From Paeniglutamicibacter sulfureus (GTDB taxonomy: Bacteria > Actinomycetota > Actinomycetes > Actinomycetales > Micrococcaceae), in contig NZ_BAAAWO010000001.1 of NCBI RefSeq assembly GCF_039535115.1, positions 496,001 to 560,000 of the forward strand: a stretch of DNA of 64,000 bases, given 5' to 3'. The notes below the pieces were generated by a model, which was not told the origin of the DNA, did no database searches, and was given only the letters and a program-made list of their open reading frames with translations. Shown here piece after piece: positions 8,128-16,835 of this stretch. Made by a program: the position numbers and the translations under genes. Each line of letters opens with the position of its first letter. Positions within the stretch are counted from its first letter, which is position 1.

Positions 8128-8532
8128 GTGGTCAACCCTTCCAGACGCGGTGAGCGACCAAGTGTGAAGAGCAAGATAACGTTCTTCTCGATTTTGGGAA
8201 TAATCGTACTTCTTGGACTATTAATTATAGTGGGATTGCCGGCATTATTCGCGTATGACCGGAATAATCTGGACTCTATAGTGTGCACCGTTTCCAGTGT
8301 CGAAGAAGAGGTCGGTCCTCGCACAGGAACTTCCATCCTAATCAACACACAAGAGTGTGGCCAACTTAGATTCTCGGACGGAGTGACATTCGAAAATTGG
8401 AAATCCGTGGCAGAGAATCTCGAGCTTGATAGCCGTTATGAGTTTCAAGTCGGGAAGATTTCCAAGGCGGCAATGTCAATTGCCGGATCAATTGGATGGA
8501 GCGTTTCGGTGTGGTCATTTCGGGAGCTGTAG
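8128..8532 (+). CDS. Small membrane-anchored protein (family B, copy 2), putative immunity protein
   Basis: A protein of 134 residues with a basic N-terminus, one strong membrane helix (about 16-43) and a presumably extracytoplasmic domain of about 90 residues holding two cysteines (Cys53 and Cys77) that could form a disulfide. It is the intact counterpart of the broken gene at 5794. The GTG start at 8128 has GAGGGA very close upstream; a second GTG at 8164 is an alternative. The gene is AT-rich compared with the chromosome around it. It follows the second toxin/membrane-protein cassette, as the broken copy follows the first after an intervening remnant, so family A and family B appear to travel together. 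No named family recognised. Confidence 0.6.
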   Translation: MVNPSRRGERPSVKSKITFFSILGIIVLLGLLIIVGLPALFAYDRNNLDSIVCTVSSVEEEVGPRTGTSILINTQECGQLRFSDGVTFENWKSVAENLELDSRYEFQVGKISKAAMSIAGSIGWSVSVWSFREL

Positions 8533-8649
8533 CGAGGTGTGCATCGTGCACCATGAATCCGGGCGATAACCAAGAAATGAGACGACGAGAACACCCTGCA
8601 GAGAGGGGATGACCATCTGTACATTGACGGTACAGTTCCTGACGACTCG

Positions 8650-8991
8650 GTGCGTACGATGATTTTAAGATCACCAGCCAAAAAGGTTGAGGGCTACTTT
8701 TCGAAGCATAGAAGAGCCAGTTTGGTCCTGCCGGACGGTTGGTACGGGCGACCTTTCGATTCGCTCTTTTCACTAACGCTTGCTGAAGATACGGCAAATG
8801 GTCTGAGGATTGAGCTTGAAGGCGGGCGACAGCTGATTTTTCAAGGCGACTTGGATATTGTCAAGACGGGCTTTGAAAAGTTTCCTGCTTTGAAACTAGA
8901 CAGGTATCGATCATTTTCCTGGTGGCCGCATGACGGAATCTCTGAGGAACGTAAATTCGGAAATTCGGGTCCGGTGTTTTTTGTTTCTTAA
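8650..8991 (+). CDS. Hypothetical protein of the toxin island
   Basis: An open frame of 113 codons from GTG 8650. The frame is open back to 8581, and a CTG at 8617 has the best-placed ribosome-binding site (AGAGGGG), so the true start is uncertain. The product is soluble-looking and has a LPDGWYGRPFDSLFSLT segment followed by a run with alternating hydrophobic residues (LRIELEGGRQLIFQGDL), typical of a small beta-rich protein. I do not recognise the family. It is AT-rich and sits in a row of immunity-like genes, so an orphan immunity protein is possible but not shown. Confidence 0.45.
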   Translation: MRTMILRSPAKKVEGYFSKHRRASLVLPDGWYGRPFDSLFSLTLAEDTANGLRIELEGGRQLIFQGDLDIVKTGFEKFPALKLDRYRSFSWWPHDGISEERKFGNSGPVFFVS

Positions 8992-9784
8992 CGCTTGAAC
9001 GGATAGGTGGCAGCTTCGGTTCGGCCGCGACGGAAGGGTTCTCGGTTCTTCAAGACTCGATATTTATTGGGACCAACCGTTCATGGCACAATTGCGGATG
9101 CTGAGGTGGAAGGTCCGGTCATTTGGTATACGAATGCTATTCGCAAAATTGCTCGCGAGTGCCCCAGGCCTTGTTGTGAAGGCGCTTTCTTGCGGCAAGA
9201 AGGAGAGCGATTCCTTCGAGGCCTTTTCGCAGTTGCCGACGTGGTCCAATTAATCGGGCAGCCCCGTCGCCGCCGATGCTGAGGTAGGTTCTGTCTGGGG
9301 TGTTGTGGTGGTCAAGCCAGGTTGACTGGGACAGCTGTGCCGTCTGGGTTCGATGTGCGGGAGCACGCAAAGATACATTCGTTGGTCCAGGTGCAGTGCG
9401 GTCGATCGACTTTTCGGTTGGCCCACGAAGTACGGGTGGATGAACTCCTGCTCCATATTCCGGCCGCCGAGAATTTCGCGGATTCCTCTCAAGCGCGGGC
9501 AGGCGAAGGTGGTGTCAGTGATGAGCCGGAAGCGAGGGGGCTCCTCGAGAAACGAACGCGGGATTGCACCTTGCAAAGCTTAAACACCTGTGAAGGCGAC
9601 GCCCGCTCCCAGACCCCGGTTTCTTCCGGATCAAAGGCCATCTTGCGGCAGCCCATCGGCGCATTGGCCTTGTCACCGAGCAGACGTCTCTGAGCCCCGC
9701 CGCAGCGGTACACGAAGAACGAACTTCGGGCCCATGTGTTGCGCCCGGAGCCGTTCTTCGTGTACCACTTGTCGAGGCTGGATG
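8992..9784. other. Decayed DNA at the right edge of the island
   Basis: Almost 800 bases with no gene I can defend. Short frames occur on both strands (for example GTG 9007-9282 on plus and 9250-9576 on minus), but none has a ribosome-binding site plus a recognisable product. Around 9260-9310 the minus strand reads STWLDHHNTPDRTYLSIGG, which faintly resembles the C-terminal end of an IS3/IS481-type transposase, so a decayed insertion sequence is possible. The right limit is the inverted repeat at 9707-9766. Confidence 0.4.
9707..9766. terminator. Perfect 15-bp inverted repeat at the island edge
   Basis: GGTACACGAAGAACG (9707-9721) pairs exactly with CGTTCTTCGTGTACC (9752-9766), and inside them TTCGGGC pairs with GCCCGGA, leaving a short loop. 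It lies 18 bases after the stop of the minus-strand GNAT gene and so probably terminates that transcript. It also marks the border between the chromosomal gene order and the accessory island. Confidence 0.6.
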
Positions 9785-10540
9785 TCAGCGCAGCACGAGG
9801 TGCCGTCCGCGGCCGAGCAGGCGCATGCCGTTGGCCTCAAAGAACGGTGCCGAGCGCGGGGAAGCGGCGGCTATGAGTTCGATGCTTGATTCCTCGTCCA
9901 GCCCCAGCGGGTTGACCATGCCGCGGGCCAGCCCATTGAGCAGGGCCGATCCAATGCCAAGCCGGCGATGCGCAGGCGAGACAGCCAGTCCGTGGATGGC
10001 CAACTGGCCGCCGAATGCCTGCTGGGCAAAGGCGCGGCCCACCAGATCGCCCTCGAGGGTGCGTGCGGTGGCTTGCTCGACGCGGCGCAACGCCGGGTGT
10101 CCGGCGCTGAGGCCCGCGGTGGCCGGATCGCGCCACAGGTTGGCGACCTGGAGTTCCTTCGCATCGGGACCGACGGCCTCGGGGATGTCCGTTCCCAGGC
10201 GCACGCGCCCGTCCCAGGGCTCCTCGGGTCCCACCAGTTCCCCGGCATGCCAGGAAATCTGTGCGGCATCGGAGAAGCCGGCTGCCTCCAGCGGGCCCGA
10301 GGGTGCACCGGAATTGACCCAGGCATCCACCCGGCGTGCACCGAGGCGGGTTCCCTCGGCCAGGCCCGGGCGCAGTCCGGCTTCCTGCGCGTGGGCTGGG
10401 AACAGCAAAACCAGCCGCGCTCGGGCCGGCTGCCAGGCCCACGAACATCCGTGGGTGGTGAACAGCTTGCCGCCCGTGGCAATGGCTACCGCCTGGTGCC
10501 AGTGGGAGAGCGCCTCCTGGGCAAAACTAATGGTTGTCAC
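9785..10540 (-). CDS. GNAT-family N-acetyltransferase domain protein
   Basis: 251 residues. The C-terminal part carries an acetyl-CoA-binding motif A of the GNAT fold, LAVSPAHRRLGIGSALL (about residues 185-201), with HRRLGIGSA matching the Q/RxxGxG/A pattern. The N-terminal 120 residues may form a second, degenerate GNAT domain, as in tandem GNAT proteins such as mycothiol synthase; I cannot identify the substrate. It starts with GTG, and the GTGA overlap with the stop of the metallopeptidase gene at 10537 makes the two genes translationally coupled. The gene is GC-rich and belongs to the chromosome, not to the island. Confidence 0.72.
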   Translation of the reverse strand: MTTISFAQEALSHWHQAVAIATGGKLFTTHGCSWAWQPARARLVLLFPAHAQEAGLRPGLAEGTRLGARRVDAWVNSGAPSGPLEAAGFSDAAQISWHAGELVGPEEPWDGRVRLGTDIPEAVGPDAKELQVANLWRDPATAGLSAGHPALRRVEQATARTLEGDLVGRAFAQQAFGGQLAIHGLAVSPAHRRLGIGSALLNGLARGMVNPLGLDEESSIELIAAASPRSAPFFEANGMRLLGRGRHLVLR

Positions 10541-12558
10541 GCTTTGATTTCCTTTGCCAGGCCGCGGCGAAGCAGCAACGGTTCGATCAGTGCCGGGCGG
10601 CCGCGGAAGATCTCATAGGATTCCAGCGGGTCCCGCGTGTTGCCGCGCGAGAGCAGCTCCGTGCGGAACCTTTCCCCGTTCTCCCGCTTCGGCCCGCCGT
10701 TCTCGGTGAACCATTCAACCGTGTCGGCGTCGAGCACCTCGGACCAGATGTAGGAGTAGTACCCGGCCGAGTATCCGCCGTCGAAAATGTGCTTGAAGTA
10801 CCCGGTGCGGTAGCGCGAAGGGACCAAGTCCGGGATCAGCCCGGCCTCGGTGAGCGCCCGCTGCTCGAATGCGAGCGGATCTTCGACGAGTTCGCCGTCC
10901 GTGAGCGAGTGCCAGGCCAGATCCAGGACGGCGGCGGAGAGGTACTCGGTGGTGGCAAAGCCCTCGCCCCACAGGGCAGCGGCCTCCAGCGCCTCGACCG
11001 TGCCGTCGGGCAGCGGGTCCCCGGTGCGGGTGTGCGCGGCATAGCCTGGCAGCACCTCGGCGTGCAGGGCCCACATCTCGTTGACCTGCGAGGGGTATTC
11101 GACGAAGTCCCGCGGGACGCTGGTACCGGCCAGCGAGGGGTAGACGCCATTGGAAAAGAGCCCGTGCAGCGCGTGCCCGAACTCGTGGAAAAGCGTGTTG
11201 ACCTCGTCCAGGCTCACCAGGGCAGGCTCGCCCGCCGCCGGCTTGGGAATGTTCAGGGTGTTGGTGACCACCGGAAGCTCGCCCAGCAGTGACGCGGATT
11301 CGCGGATGGAGTTCATCCACGCGCCGCCGGCCTTGGTGGATCGGGCAAAGTAGTCGCCCAGGAACAAGCCGAGGGTCGACCCGTCCTCGTTGAAGACCTC
11401 CCAGGTGCGCACGTCAGGGTGGTAGGTCGGCAAGTCGAAGCGCTCGGTGAAGCTCAGCCCGTACAGCCGGGTGGCGGCGGCGAACACGCCGCGCTCGATC
11501 ACCGCATCGAGCTCGAAGTATTCGCGCAGCGCCACGGTGTCCAGCGCGTGGCGTTCGCGCGCCACGGCGGCCGAGTAGAAGGCCCAGTCCCAGGGCATGA
11601 TGGGGGAGCCGGAGATCTTTTCCAGCTCCTCGGCCTCGGCGCGGGCATTTGCCACTGCCGGGGCAATGAGTTCGGCAAGACGTGCGCGCACCGCGTCCAG
11701 GCCCGGGGCGGTGGCCTCCTGCAGCACGACGTCCGCATGGGTGTCGTGGCCCAGCAGCCGGGCCCGGGTCGAACGCAACGACGCCATCCGGGACGCCAGC
11801 TCCAAGGTCTGGTTCTCGCCCTCCAGCCCGCGGTTCAGCGACGCCTCAAAAAGGCGGCGGCGGGAACCGGAACGCTCCAGCCGCTCCAGCAACGGCTGGG
11901 AGGTGGGCAGCACCAGGGTCAGTAGGTAGCCGTCAGCGTGGCCGGCGGCCCGGGCTGCATCGGCCGCTGAGGCAAGTTCCCCGTCGCTGAGCCCCGCCAG
12001 TTCCGCGGCATCGGCGAAGTGCAAAGCTGCCTCGTTCATGGCGGCCAGCAGCCTGCGCGAGTATTCGCTGGATAGGTCGGTGACCTCGCTGTTGAGGGCA
12101 CGCAGTCGTGCCTTGCTTTCGGCATCAAGTTCGGCGCCGGCGGCACGGAAGGTGCGCAGGGTCTCGGAGACCAGCCGGGCATCCTCGCCCACCAGCCCGG
12201 CGGCATCCAGGGAGACCAACCGGGCGAAAAGTTCCTCGTCCAGGTGGATGGCATCTTCGTGCGCCGAGACCAGCGCCTGAAGCTGGGGGTCGATCTCGCG
12301 CAACTCATCGGTGCCGTGTGCCGAGAACACCGTCCAGTACGCCATCAGGGCCCGGCGCAGCAGCGCGCCGCTGCGTTCCATGGCCACGAAGGTGTTCTCG
12401 AAGGTTGGTGCCTCGGGGTTTTGTGCAATGGCCCGGAGTTCCTCCAGCTGACCGTCCACGCCGTGCCGGACCGCGTCCAGGTAGTGGGGAGCTTCCAGGG
12501 CTGAATAATCTGGGAATTCAAACGGCAAGGTGCTTCGCTCAAGCAACGGATTATGCAT
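10537..12558 (-). CDS. M3-family metallopeptidase (Dcp-like)
   Basis: Zinc-dependent oligopeptidase/dipeptidyl carboxypeptidase of the thimet family, probably cytoplasmic since no signal peptide is seen. It degrades short peptides. With the ATG at 12558 it has 673 residues, normal for Dcp. The zinc motif HEFGH is at about residues 458-462, followed by the family segment VPRDFVEYPSQVNEMW that supplies the third ligand region. An in-frame start at 12609 would add 17 unlikely basic residues, so the MHNPLL start is preferred. It is coupled to the downstream GNAT gene and faces away from the capA-like gene across an 80-base shared control region. Confidence 0.9.
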   Translation of the reverse strand: MHNPLLERSTLPFEFPDYSALEAPHYLDAVRHGVDGQLEELRAIAQNPEAPTFENTFVAMERSGALLRRALMAYWTVFSAHGTDELREIDPQLQALVSAHEDAIHLDEELFARLVSLDAAGLVGEDARLVSETLRTFRAAGAELDAESKARLRALNSEVTDLSSEYSRRLLAAMNEAALHFADAAELAGLSDGELASAADAARAAGHADGYLLTLVLPTSQPLLERLERSGSRRRLFEASLNRGLEGENQTLELASRMASLRSTRARLLGHDTHADVVLQEATAPGLDAVRARLAELIAPAVANARAEAEELEKISGSPIMPWDWAFYSAAVARERHALDTVALREYFELDAVIERGVFAAATRLYGLSFTERFDLPTYHPDVRTWEVFNEDGSTLGLFLGDYFARSTKAGGAWMNSIRESASLLGELPVVTNTLNIPKPAAGEPALVSLDEVNTLFHEFGHALHGLFSNGVYPSLAGTSVPRDFVEYPSQVNEMWALHAEVLPGYAAHTRTGDPLPDGTVEALEAAALWGEGFATTEYLSAAVLDLAWHSLTDGELVEDPLAFEQRALTEAGLIPDLVPSRYRTGYFKHIFDGGYSAGYYSYIWSEVLDADTVEWFTENGGPKRENGERFRTELLSRGNTRDPLESYEIFRGRPALIEPLLLRRGLAKEIKA

Positions 12559-12624
12559 GCTGTTAACCCTGTCATAAGCCCGCGGTGCTGTCCGTTTCCC
12601 GCGCCGCAAGACCCGGCGCAGGGT

Positions 12625-12638
12625 TAGGCTTTTGGCTA
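12625..12638 (+). promoter_or_regulatory. -10 box for a leaderless capA-like transcript
   Basis: TAGGCT (12625-12630) ends 7 bases before the ATG at 12638, so transcription would start at or next to the start codon. There is no Shine-Dalgarno sequence. A clear -35 box is not visible. Similar TAGGCT/TAGAGT boxes precede rarA and metK at the same distance. Confidence 0.5.
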
Positions 12639-13900
12639 TGTCTCATCGATTCGTGCGCGGCACCGTTGTCCGAAGACGCGCAGCCCTGTGCGCGGCGTTG
12701 CTGCTCGTCTCCGCGTTGGGTGCCTGCGCCCCGGCGCCGCCTTCGCCGGGGCCCTCCGGAAGCACCGCGGCGACGGCTTCAAGCCTCTCCGCTCCCACCG
12801 GACAGCCTGCGCCAACCGCAGCTGCGAGCGCGCCGGGGACCCCGCCCAATGCCGCGTCGGCGTCCCCGAAGGACCCTGATTGCCCGGGGGATGAGTGCAT
12901 CGGGGTGGCCGTGGCCGGCGACATCCTGCTGCACCCGGCCTTGTGGGACCAGGCGGAGGAGGATGGGAAGGGTGCCATGGACTTCGGGCCGCTGCTGGAG
13001 GGTATCGAACCGTACCTGGCGGACAGCGACCTGGCGCTGTGCAACCTGGAAACCCCGGTCGCGGCCCCGGGCGGGCCGTTCAAGGGGTACCCCATGTTCA
13101 GCGTTCCGCCATCGGTCATCCCCGCACTGAAGGACGTTGGCTACGACGGCTGCACCACCGCCAGCAACCACTCCATGGACGCCGGCGTGCCAGGGGTCAA
13201 ACGGACCCTGGATGCGCTCGATGCGGCGGGGCTGGTCTCCACCGGTTCGTACCGCAGCGCAGCCGAGGCCGCGAAGCCGTTGATGGTTGAGGTCGGTACC
13301 GCAAGGGTCGCCGTCATTGCCGGCACCTTCTCGCTCAACGGGGTCGCGGAGGATGCTCCGTGGCGGGTGGACGACATCGCCAAGGCCTCGCTGCTCTCCC
13401 GGGCAAAGGCCGCACGTGCGGCCGGCGCCGACATCGTCATGGCGGCGCTCCACGACGGGGCCGAATACAGCAGCGAGCCCACCGCATCCCAAATCACGCT
13501 GAATCGCTCGCTGGCCGAGAGCGGAGAATTCGATTTCATCTACTCCCACCACACCCACTCGGTACTGCCGATCGAGAAGCACCAGGGCACCTGGATCGTC
13601 TACGGACTGGGGAATTCGGTGGCCAAGCACGCAACCAGGACGGTGCTGAACCAAGAGGGCCTCACGGTGAAAATGCAATTCGTGCGCACCGGGAAAAGCT
13701 GGAGTCCCGGGAAGCTGGCGTGGGCACCGCACATCATGAAGCAGGACCCGCTGCGGTGGTGCGCGCTGCCCGCCGCCGACGGGGAACCCTGCACCACCAA
13801 GCGCCAGGACAGCGCCTCGCTCAAGCGCACCACCGACACCGTGAACTCCATGAACGCACGCACCGATGGCGCGAAAATGTGGTCGTTGCCACAGCCGTAG
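12638..13900 (+). CDS. CapA-family lipoprotein
   Basis: 420 residues from ATG 12638. A signal peptide with lipobox LGAC (Cys30) predicts a lipoprotein anchored on the outer face of the membrane. A Ser/Ala/Pro-rich linker (about 31-75) leads to a CapA/PGA_cap domain with the metallophosphatase-like motifs GDILLH, NLETP, NHSMDAG and HTHSVLP. The namesake CapA acts in poly-gamma-glutamate export, but no capB/capC genes are nearby, so the substrate is unknown; a hydrolytic role at the cell surface is equally possible. It diverges from the M3 peptidase gene and is followed by pdxT with its own promoter. Confidence 0.82.
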   Translation: MSHRFVRGTVVRRRAALCAALLLVSALGACAPAPPSPGPSGSTAATASSLSAPTGQPAPTAAASAPGTPPNAASASPKDPDCPGDECIGVAVAGDILLHPALWDQAEEDGKGAMDFGPLLEGIEPYLADSDLALCNLETPVAAPGGPFKGYPMFSVPPSVIPALKDVGYDGCTTASNHSMDAGVPGVKRTLDALDAAGLVSTGSYRSAAEAAKPLMVEVGTARVAVIAGTFSLNGVAEDAPWRVDDIAKASLLSRAKAARAAGADIVMAALHDGAEYSSEPTASQITLNRSLAESGEFDFIYSHHTHSVLPIEKHQGTWIVYGLGNSVAKHATRTVLNQEGLTVKMQFVRTGKSWSPGKLAWAPHIMKQDPLRWCALPAADGEPCTTKRQDSASLKRTTDTVNSMNARTDGAKMWSLPQP

Positions 13901-13933
13901 CCGTCCGACGCGCCCGAGAGCGTCATCAAAATA

Positions 13934-13961
13934 TTGCCGGAAGGCCGCCCGGGTTTACGCT
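13934..13961 (+). promoter_or_regulatory. Candidate pdxT promoter
   Basis: TTGCCG (13934-13939) and TACGCT (13956-13961) are separated by 16 bp in the 135-base gap before pdxT. This would start a transcript about 70 bases upstream of the pdxT ATG and would serve the pdxT-yebC-ruvC run independently of pdxS. Confidence 0.5.
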
Positions 13962-14035
13962 GAGCTGTCCACGTGCTCCATCGCGGTGCGCCGGCCACCC
14001 ACCATTGATTTCCACGAACCAGAAAGTGATCCACG

Positions 14036-14707
14036 ATGGCGCCACGTATTGGGGTTCTTGCCCTGCAAGGGGATGTACGCGAACACCTGGCCGCACTTGA
14101 TTCACTGGGCGCGCTGGCGTTGCCGGTGAAGTCCCCGCGCGAGCTGGCAGACCTTGACGGGTTGGTCATTCCCGGCGGCGAATCAACGGTGATCGACAAG
14201 CTCTCGCGCATGTACGGCGTGGCCGAGGTGCTCAAGGCCAGGATCGCCGACGGGTTCCCGGTCTACGGGTCGTGTGCCGGAATGATCATGCTGGCCGACA
14301 CCATCGCCGACCCGACAAGCAACCTCAAGGGCGAACCCCAGCAAAGTTTCGGGGGAATCGATATGGTGGTCAAGCGCAACGCCTTCGGGCGCCAGGTCGA
14401 CTCCTTCGAGGTGGACCTGGCGATCCGCGGGCTCGAATCACTTCCAAGCCAGGACCCGAACCGGGTGACAGCACCGGTGCGGGCGGCATTCATCCGCGCA
14501 CCGTGGGTCGAAAGCGTGGGCGAATCGGTGCAGGTACTGGCCAAGGTCCCCGCCGAAAACACGCCCTTGGGCGCGGATGGGCTTCGGGTGGATAGAATTG
14601 TTGCAGTACGTTCGGGAAATTTGCTGGCGACCTCCTTCCACCCAGAGGTGGGCGGAGAGCGTCGGATCCACGAACTCTTTATCCAAATGATCAGAGGAGA
14701 CGCGTAA
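14036..14707 (+). CDS. pdxT: Pyridoxal 5'-phosphate synthase glutaminase subunit
   Basis: PdxT (Sno/YaaE) is the class I glutamine amidotransferase that supplies ammonia to PdxS. 223 residues, slightly longer than the usual 190-200 because of extra residues around 145-170. The glycine-rich PGGES (46-50), the nucleophile Cys80 in YGSCAG and the His202/Glu204 pair in FHPEV complete the catalytic triad. The ATG has only a weak ribosome-binding site. yebC follows after 2 bases, so they are one transcription unit. PdxT only works with PdxS, yet the two genes are separated by about 9.9 kb. Confidence 0.96.
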   Translation: MAPRIGVLALQGDVREHLAALDSLGALALPVKSPRELADLDGLVIPGGESTVIDKLSRMYGVAEVLKARIADGFPVYGSCAGMIMLADTIADPTSNLKGEPQQSFGGIDMVVKRNAFGRQVDSFEVDLAIRGLESLPSQDPNRVTAPVRAAFIRAPWVESVGESVQVLAKVPAENTPLGADGLRVDRIVAVRSGNLLATSFHPEVGGERRIHELFIQMIRGDA

Positions 14708-14709
14708 GC

Positions 14710-15465
14710 ATGTCCGGCCACTCCAAATGGGCTACCACCAAACACAAGAAGGCTATCCTCGACAGCAGGCGTGCCAAGTCCTTCGCCAAGCTGATCAAGA
14801 ACATCGAGGTCGCCGCCCGCGCGGGCGGCGCCGACATGGCCGGAAACCCGGGCCTTGAACTTGCGGTATCCAAGGCCAAGAAGACCTCGGTCCCCAGCGA
14901 CAACATCGATCGCGCCATCAAGCGCGGCGCCGGCCTGACCGGTGAGGTCATTGACTACACCGAGATCATCTACGAGGCCCGCGGCCCGCAGGGTTCGGCG
15001 TTGCTCATTGAGTGCCTGACCGACAACAAGAACCGCGCCGCCTCCGAGGTCCGCCTGGGAATCACCCGCAACGGTGGATCAATCGCCGATCCCGGATCCG
15101 TGGCCTACATGTTCACCCGAAAGGGCGTCGTGGGCCTGCCGAAGAACGGCCTGACCGAAGACGACGTGCTGATGGCAGTGCTCGACGCGGGTGCCGACGA
15201 GGTCAAGGAAGCCGGGGAATCCTTCGAGATCCACTCCGAACCCACCGACCTGCGCGCCATTGTTGCGGCACTTGAGGAAGCCGGCATCGCCTACGAGAGC
15301 GACGAAATCGAATTCGTTCCCTCGATGCAGGTGGAACTGGATGCCGACTCGGCCCGCAAGTTCCTGAAGCTGGCCGACGCGCTCGAGGAACTGGACGACG
15401 TCCAGAACGTCTACTCGAACGCCGACATCAGTGCCGAGGTCATGGCAGAACTCGAACAGGACTAG
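14710..15465 (+). CDS. yebC: YebC/PmpR-family protein
   Basis: 251 residues, the family's normal length. The conserved N-terminus [16 protein letters not shown] and the central NNK-type segment [12 protein letters not shown] are present. Family members bind DNA as regulators, and some have more recently been linked to helping ribosomes stalled at proline stretches; which applies here cannot be read from the sequence. It is tightly linked between pdxT (2-base gap) and ruvC (9-base gap), the standard actinobacterial arrangement. Confidence 0.95.
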   Translation: MSGHSKWATTKHKKAILDSRRAKSFAKLIKNIEVAARAGGADMAGNPGLELAVSKAKKTSVPSDNIDRAIKRGAGLTGEVIDYTEIIYEARGPQGSALLIECLTDNKNRAASEVRLGITRNGGSIADPGSVAYMFTRKGVVGLPKNGLTEDDVLMAVLDAGADEVKEAGESFEIHSEPTDLRAIVAALEEAGIAYESDEIEFVPSMQVELDADSARKFLKLADALEELDDVQNVYSNADISAEVMAELEQD

Positions 15466-15474
15466 TCCTCTTCC

Positions 15475-16083
15475 ATGCCCTTAAGAGTGGTTGGCGTCGA
15501 CCCCGGACTGACCCGTTGCGGTCTGGCCGTGGTCGACGTCGAGCCCAACCGTCGCGCCACGCTGATTGATGTATCGGTGGTGGGTACCCCTCCGGGCACC
15601 CCGCTGGACCAACGACTGTTGGCCATCGCCGATGGCATCGATGCGTGGCTTGACGAGCACAAACCCGACGTGGTGGCCCTCGAGCGGGTCTTTAGCCAGC
15701 TGAACGTGAGCACCGTGATGGGCACCGCCCAAGCCTCGGGAGTGGTCATCGTTGCCGCGGCACGACGCAACATCCCCGTCGCATTGCACACCCCCACCGA
15801 GGTCAAGGCCGCGGTGACCGGCTCCGGAGGAGCCAACAAGGACGCCGTGGGCAAGATGGTGGCCAAGATCCTGCGCCTGGATGCGCCTCCGTCGCCCGCC
15901 GACGCGGCAGACGCCGCGGCCCTGGCCATCACGCACGGCTGGCGCGGTGCCGCATTTGGCGCCGCCGGTGCCGCCGCCTCCGCCTCGGGCTCACGCCCCG
16001 CAGGCGGGTCTTCGGGGCTGACCCCCGCCCAGCGCGCATGGATTGCCGCCGAAGCGAAGGCCCGTTCGGTCAAGGCCCGGTAG
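15475..16083 (+). CDS. ruvC: Crossover junction endodeoxyribonuclease RuvC
   Basis: Holliday junction resolvase acting with RuvAB in recombination repair. 202 residues. The four acidic catalytic residues expected from E. coli RuvC are visible as Asp9 (GVDPGL), Glu70 (ALERVF), Asp143 and Asp146 (PADAADA). The last 45 residues are an Ala/Gly/Ser-rich tail beyond the catalytic fold, common in actinobacterial RuvC. The ATG follows the yebC stop by 9 bases without a strong ribosome-binding site, consistent with coupled translation. Confidence 0.95.
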   Translation: MPLRVVGVDPGLTRCGLAVVDVEPNRRATLIDVSVVGTPPGTPLDQRLLAIADGIDAWLDEHKPDVVALERVFSQLNVSTVMGTAQASGVVIVAAARRNIPVALHTPTEVKAAVTGSGGANKDAVGKMVAKILRLDAPPSPADAADAAALAITHGWRGAAFGAAGAAASASGSRPAGGSSGLTPAQRAWIAAEAKARSVKAR

Positions 16084-16086
16084 CCC

Positions 16087-16118
16087 GGAGGGCGGCGCCT
16101 CCGCGGGAGGCGCCCTCC
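16087..16118 (+). terminator. GC hairpin between ruvC and ruvA
   Basis: GGAGGGCGGCGCCTC pairs with GAGGCGCC.CTCC around a short loop, starting 3 bases after the ruvC stop. It may end or attenuate the pdxT-yebC-ruvC transcript. A TAAGCT sequence just after it (16126-16131) could be the -10 box of a ruvAB promoter. Confidence 0.5.
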
Positions 16119-16205
16119 GAACCTGTAAGCTGTTCGTAGATATATTCGCATGGCTTGCGTGTCCGGGAACCACCGCGCAGCCCGGTACCACGGAGGAATA
16201 CCCAC

Positions 16206-16826
16206 ATGATCAGCACGCTGCGAGGAGTGCCGCAACAGGTCAACCTGAACAATGCGGTCATTGAGGTCGGCGGCTTCGGCATGCTGATCCAAGCCACCCC
16301 GCAGACGCTGGCCACCTTGCAGGTGGGCCGCGAAGCGCTGGTGCACACCTCCATGGTGGTGCGCGAGGACTCGATGACGCTCTTCGGCTTTGCCAGCGGG
16401 GACGAGCGCGAGATCTTCGAGGTTCTCACCGGGGTCTCGGGCATCGGGCCGCGCACCGGGCTGGCGATCCTCTCGGTGCACACCCCCGAAGAGGTCCGCA
16501 TTGCCGCGAGCACCAAGGACACCAAGGCCTTCACCAAGGTCTCGGGCATCGGACCCAAGGGCGCCGAGCGCATCGTGTTGGAACTCAACGGCAAGCTCGT
16601 CCCCACCGGGGCCCCGGTGCCGGCAGGCAGCCCCGTGGCCGCCAGGTCCTGGGAACCGCAGGTCCTCGAGGCGCTGACCGGCCTGGGTTGGACGGAGAAG
16701 GATGCGGTAAAGGCCCTGGACGCCCTGACCAAGAACGACCCGCAAATCGTTGCAAGCGGCAGCGTGCCGGAAATCCTGCGGGCGGTGCTGCGTTCCCTGG
16801 GGCGCGGCAACCGGCCGGGAAACTAG
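16206..16826 (+). CDS. ruvA: Holliday junction branch migration protein RuvA
   Basis: 206 residues. RuvA binds the four-way junction as a tetramer and loads RuvB. The N-terminal OB-fold, the two helix-hairpin-helix motifs (VSGIGPRTGLAIL and VSGIGPKGAERIVLEL) and the C-terminal RuvB-binding domain are present. The ATG at 16206 is chosen because a GGAGGAA site lies 8 bases upstream; the frame is open further upstream but without family similarity. ruvB follows after 9 bases. Confidence 0.96.
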   Translation: MISTLRGVPQQVNLNNAVIEVGGFGMLIQATPQTLATLQVGREALVHTSMVVREDSMTLFGFASGDEREIFEVLTGVSGIGPRTGLAILSVHTPEEVRIAASTKDTKAFTKVSGIGPKGAERIVLELNGKLVPTGAPVPAGSPVAARSWEPQVLEALTGLGWTEKDAVKALDALTKNDPQIVASGSVPEILRAVLRSLGRGNRPGN

Positions 16827-16835
16827 GAGTAGGCC

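Noticed and set aside
9007..9282. 91-codon plus-strand frame after the 8650 gene
   Set aside because: No ribosome-binding site, no recognisable domain, and the composition changes along it; not supported as a gene.
9137..9370. Possible IS3/IS481 transposase end on the minus strand (WLDHHNTPDR..)
   Set aside because: Only about 20 residues look similar, no DDE motif, no terminal repeats and no complete frame; recorded only as possible decay.
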